This document shows, in pieces, positions 62,389 to 64,000 of a DNA stretch of 64,000 bases. Location of the stretch: contig JAMZAV010001301.1 of the NCBI GenBank assembly GCA_024449915.1, forward strand, positions 248,001 to 312,000, read 5' to 3'. The notes beneath the pieces were generated by a model, which worked only from the letters and a program-made list of their open reading frames with translations, was not told the DNA's origin and did no database searches. The DNA comes from Sweltsa coloradensis (taxonomy: Eukaryota; Arthropoda; Insecta; Plecoptera; Chloroperlidae). Positions within the stretch are counted from its first letter, which is position 1, and every line of letters starts with the position of its first letter. The translations under genes were made by a program, and so were the position numbers.

Positions 62389-63164
62389 CTAGGAAAACGC
62401 TTAAGTCCCGCCGCGTTGTTGGATGAGCGTAATTGGTGCATTGAGCTGCCATGTGTTACGCGGATTTTCTGTTGTTCTGTGAAAAAATTATTGCTTAGTC
62501 GAAGATTTTTTTAATTAAATTAAATAAAAAAAAAAATTAACTTAATTTTTTTAATAAATCGTAATTTAAAAAAAAAAAAATCGTAAAATTGCAATTTTCA
62601 TAAGAAATAATTATTCGATTGCGCTCAAATTTAACACGAGTATATATATTCATGAAATTAAGGTTCTGTGAAAAAATCATTACAATAGGGTAAAGTATGT
62701 AGGTGTTAAAGTCAAAGAATTGTTTTAAAAAAGAAAAAACCCGTAAAATTTCGATTTTCATGAGAAAATAATTTTTCGATTACGCTCAAATTTCACACGA
62801 ATATCTTAATTCATAAAATTAAGGTTCTGTGAAAAAATCATTACAATCGGATAAAGCGTGTAGGTGTTATATGTCGAAGAAATTTTTAAAAAATCGAAAA
62901 AAAAATCGTAAAATTGCGTTTTTTATAAGAAAAAAATTCCCGATTGCGCTCAAAAACGTGGCAGTTCTAAGTTCAGAGATTTCGAAGGCCTCCATAAAAT
63001 TTCATCGCAATCGGAGTATCGGTTTAGCCGGAATCGTGTTAACAAACACACAAAAATACAAAAAAAAAAAAAGAAAAAAAAAAAAAAAAAATTCCGGATT
63101 TTTTTCTCCAGTGTAGTGAAATGGAATCTTCGCTTCGCTCGCTACGCTCGCTACGCTCATCCAA
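62389..63164 (-). mobile_element. Helitron-like element, subfamily B
   Basis: The minus strand starts TTGGATGAGCGTAGCGAGCG and ends GCTCATCCAACAACGCGGCG, GGACTTAAGCGTTTTCCTAG. The interior repeats GGTTCTGTGAAAAAATCATT-type modules (plus orientation) near 62475, 62666 and 62823. It is collinear with 14988-15820. Confidence 0.8.
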
Positions 63165-63567
63165 CTATATTGTATCGCCTTTGTAGTTTGGACGACATGT
63201 TTAGGGTGCAAAAATATGGCATTATTTTGGCTTAGCGAATTAAATAACATAACCTAATTAGAGTATCATCTCTTATTGTATATCATTTTCTTTTTATGCG
63301 TTACAAAATGTATCAGGTAGGTCATTACTGACTTGCTTGTGCATTTACAATATAATACTATTACACCTAATACCTAATACTATACTTTTTATAAAGGCAT
63401 GCATTTTTATATTTTTGTTGTGTTATGTAATTAACTATGTTGATGCATGCAGAAGAAAGTATTCTATTCTATTTATGTATTAACGTAATTAAGAAAATTT
63501 ATTTATGAGTATTAGTTTGGATTTAGTACACAGTCCATAATGATAAACATACTGTCTTTATATTAAA
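63165..63567. other. No feature recognised
   Basis: AT-rich sequence, nothing supported. Confidence 0.4.
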
Positions 63568-64000
63568 CTAGGAAACGCTCAGTTGGACGCGTTGATAAGC
63601 GAGCACGTGCTATAGCTAGACCCACATTGCACATAAAATTTATGGCGTTTGCGTTTCCAATATTATTTATTATTGCCAAGGTATTTGGGTAAACCCGTGT
63701 GTAAAAACCTTTACTTTGTGGATAAAATCCACCGCCATCTAGAGGACCTTGACTCCTTGGGAAAAGTATTTAAACTCTTTGGTGACAAATAATAGACTGC
63801 TTTCTCGAAAGTATTTTGATTACTTCTAGGTGGCAGTGTATTAGATAGAAACTTCGCGCGTCTTTCGTTGCCATGGCAACGTTACTTTTGTTATAATGTA
63901 ATTTCCATCTACACTACTTATCGGATCAAAATAAAATTTACATATTCTTGACCGGACGGACATTCTAAATGATTTGGCTATCTCAGATTTTGTCGCCGGT
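63568..64000 (-). mobile_element. Possible diverged Helitron-like 3' end, element may leave the window
   Basis: CTAGGAAACGCTCAGTTGGA, CGCGTTGATAAGCGAG at 63568 parallels CTAGGAAAACGCTAAAGTCC, CGCCGCGTTGATGGATGAGC of the family. It keeps the hairpin halves AACGC/GCGTT but not the subterminal repeat. The rest does not match subfamilies A or B and no 5' end was seen before 64000. It also holds a segment resembling gene-proximal DNA (GTTGCCATGGCAAC palindrome at 63868). Confidence 0.35.

Overview
This window comes from a metazoan nuclear genome, almost certainly an invertebrate. It is AT-rich, its exons are split by GT-AG introns, and it is crowded with Pol III-derived SINEs, MITEs, Helitron-like elements, microsatellites and a decayed LINE. 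I cannot name the species. The repeat mix and the CGV-type zona pellucida (ZP) domain would suit a marine invertebrate such as a mollusc, but that is a guess. No bacterial operons, CRISPR arrays or rRNA operons were seen.

Conventional coding sequence is sparse. The best gene is on the minus strand: two GC3-rich exons (28905-29010, then 25270-25403) join in phase across a 3.5-kb intron and encode the N-terminal half of a ZP domain (ZP-N cysteines 1 to 3). Its other exons were not identified. A probable last exon lies on the plus strand at 41908-42008. Weaker coding candidates lie at 17700-17850 (-), 43005-43217 (-) and 47267-47533 (+, resembling a 5'-truncated retrocopy). The only recognisable transposon protein is a frameshifted non-LTR reverse transcriptase on the minus strand at 39129-40500.

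The rest is a dense repeat landscape. (1) A non-autonomous Helitron-like family (5' TYGGATGAGC, subterminal GCTCATCCA, hairpin AACGC/GCGTT, 3' CTAG, mostly in A|T targets without duplication) is present in at least ten copies, one nested cleanly inside another at 58821-59964. (2) A tRNA-headed SINE (SINE1 here) occurs in about ten copies. (3) A SINE whose head matches 5S rRNA occurs at 28.3, 46.7 and 47.9 kb, with a fragment at 20.3 kb. It shares its 3' tail with a Leu/Ser-tRNA-like SINE at 2.9 and 18.8 kb. (4) hAT-like MITEs with 8-bp target duplications occur at 0.7, 16.3, 24.3, 52.7 and 57.7 kb, several carrying long C or G runs. (5) A 245-247 bp MITE with TATA duplications occurs three times. 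(6) TTAA-flanked elements occur at 24.5, 35.9 and 51.6 kb. (7) Other inverted-repeat foldbacks are scattered through the window.

The most layered site is 23.25-25.40 kb. A 26-bp minisatellite of about 40 copies abuts the splice donor of a ZP exon. It is split by a hAT-like element (8-bp duplication), which is itself split by a TTAA-flanked piggyBac-like element. Other points of interest are three G-rich heptamer arrays at 7.0-8.6 kb, a tandem set of palindromic modules upstream of a TATA/Inr promoter at 56.8-57.3 kb, and an NRF-1/CRE pair with a splice donor at 13.87-13.93 kb.
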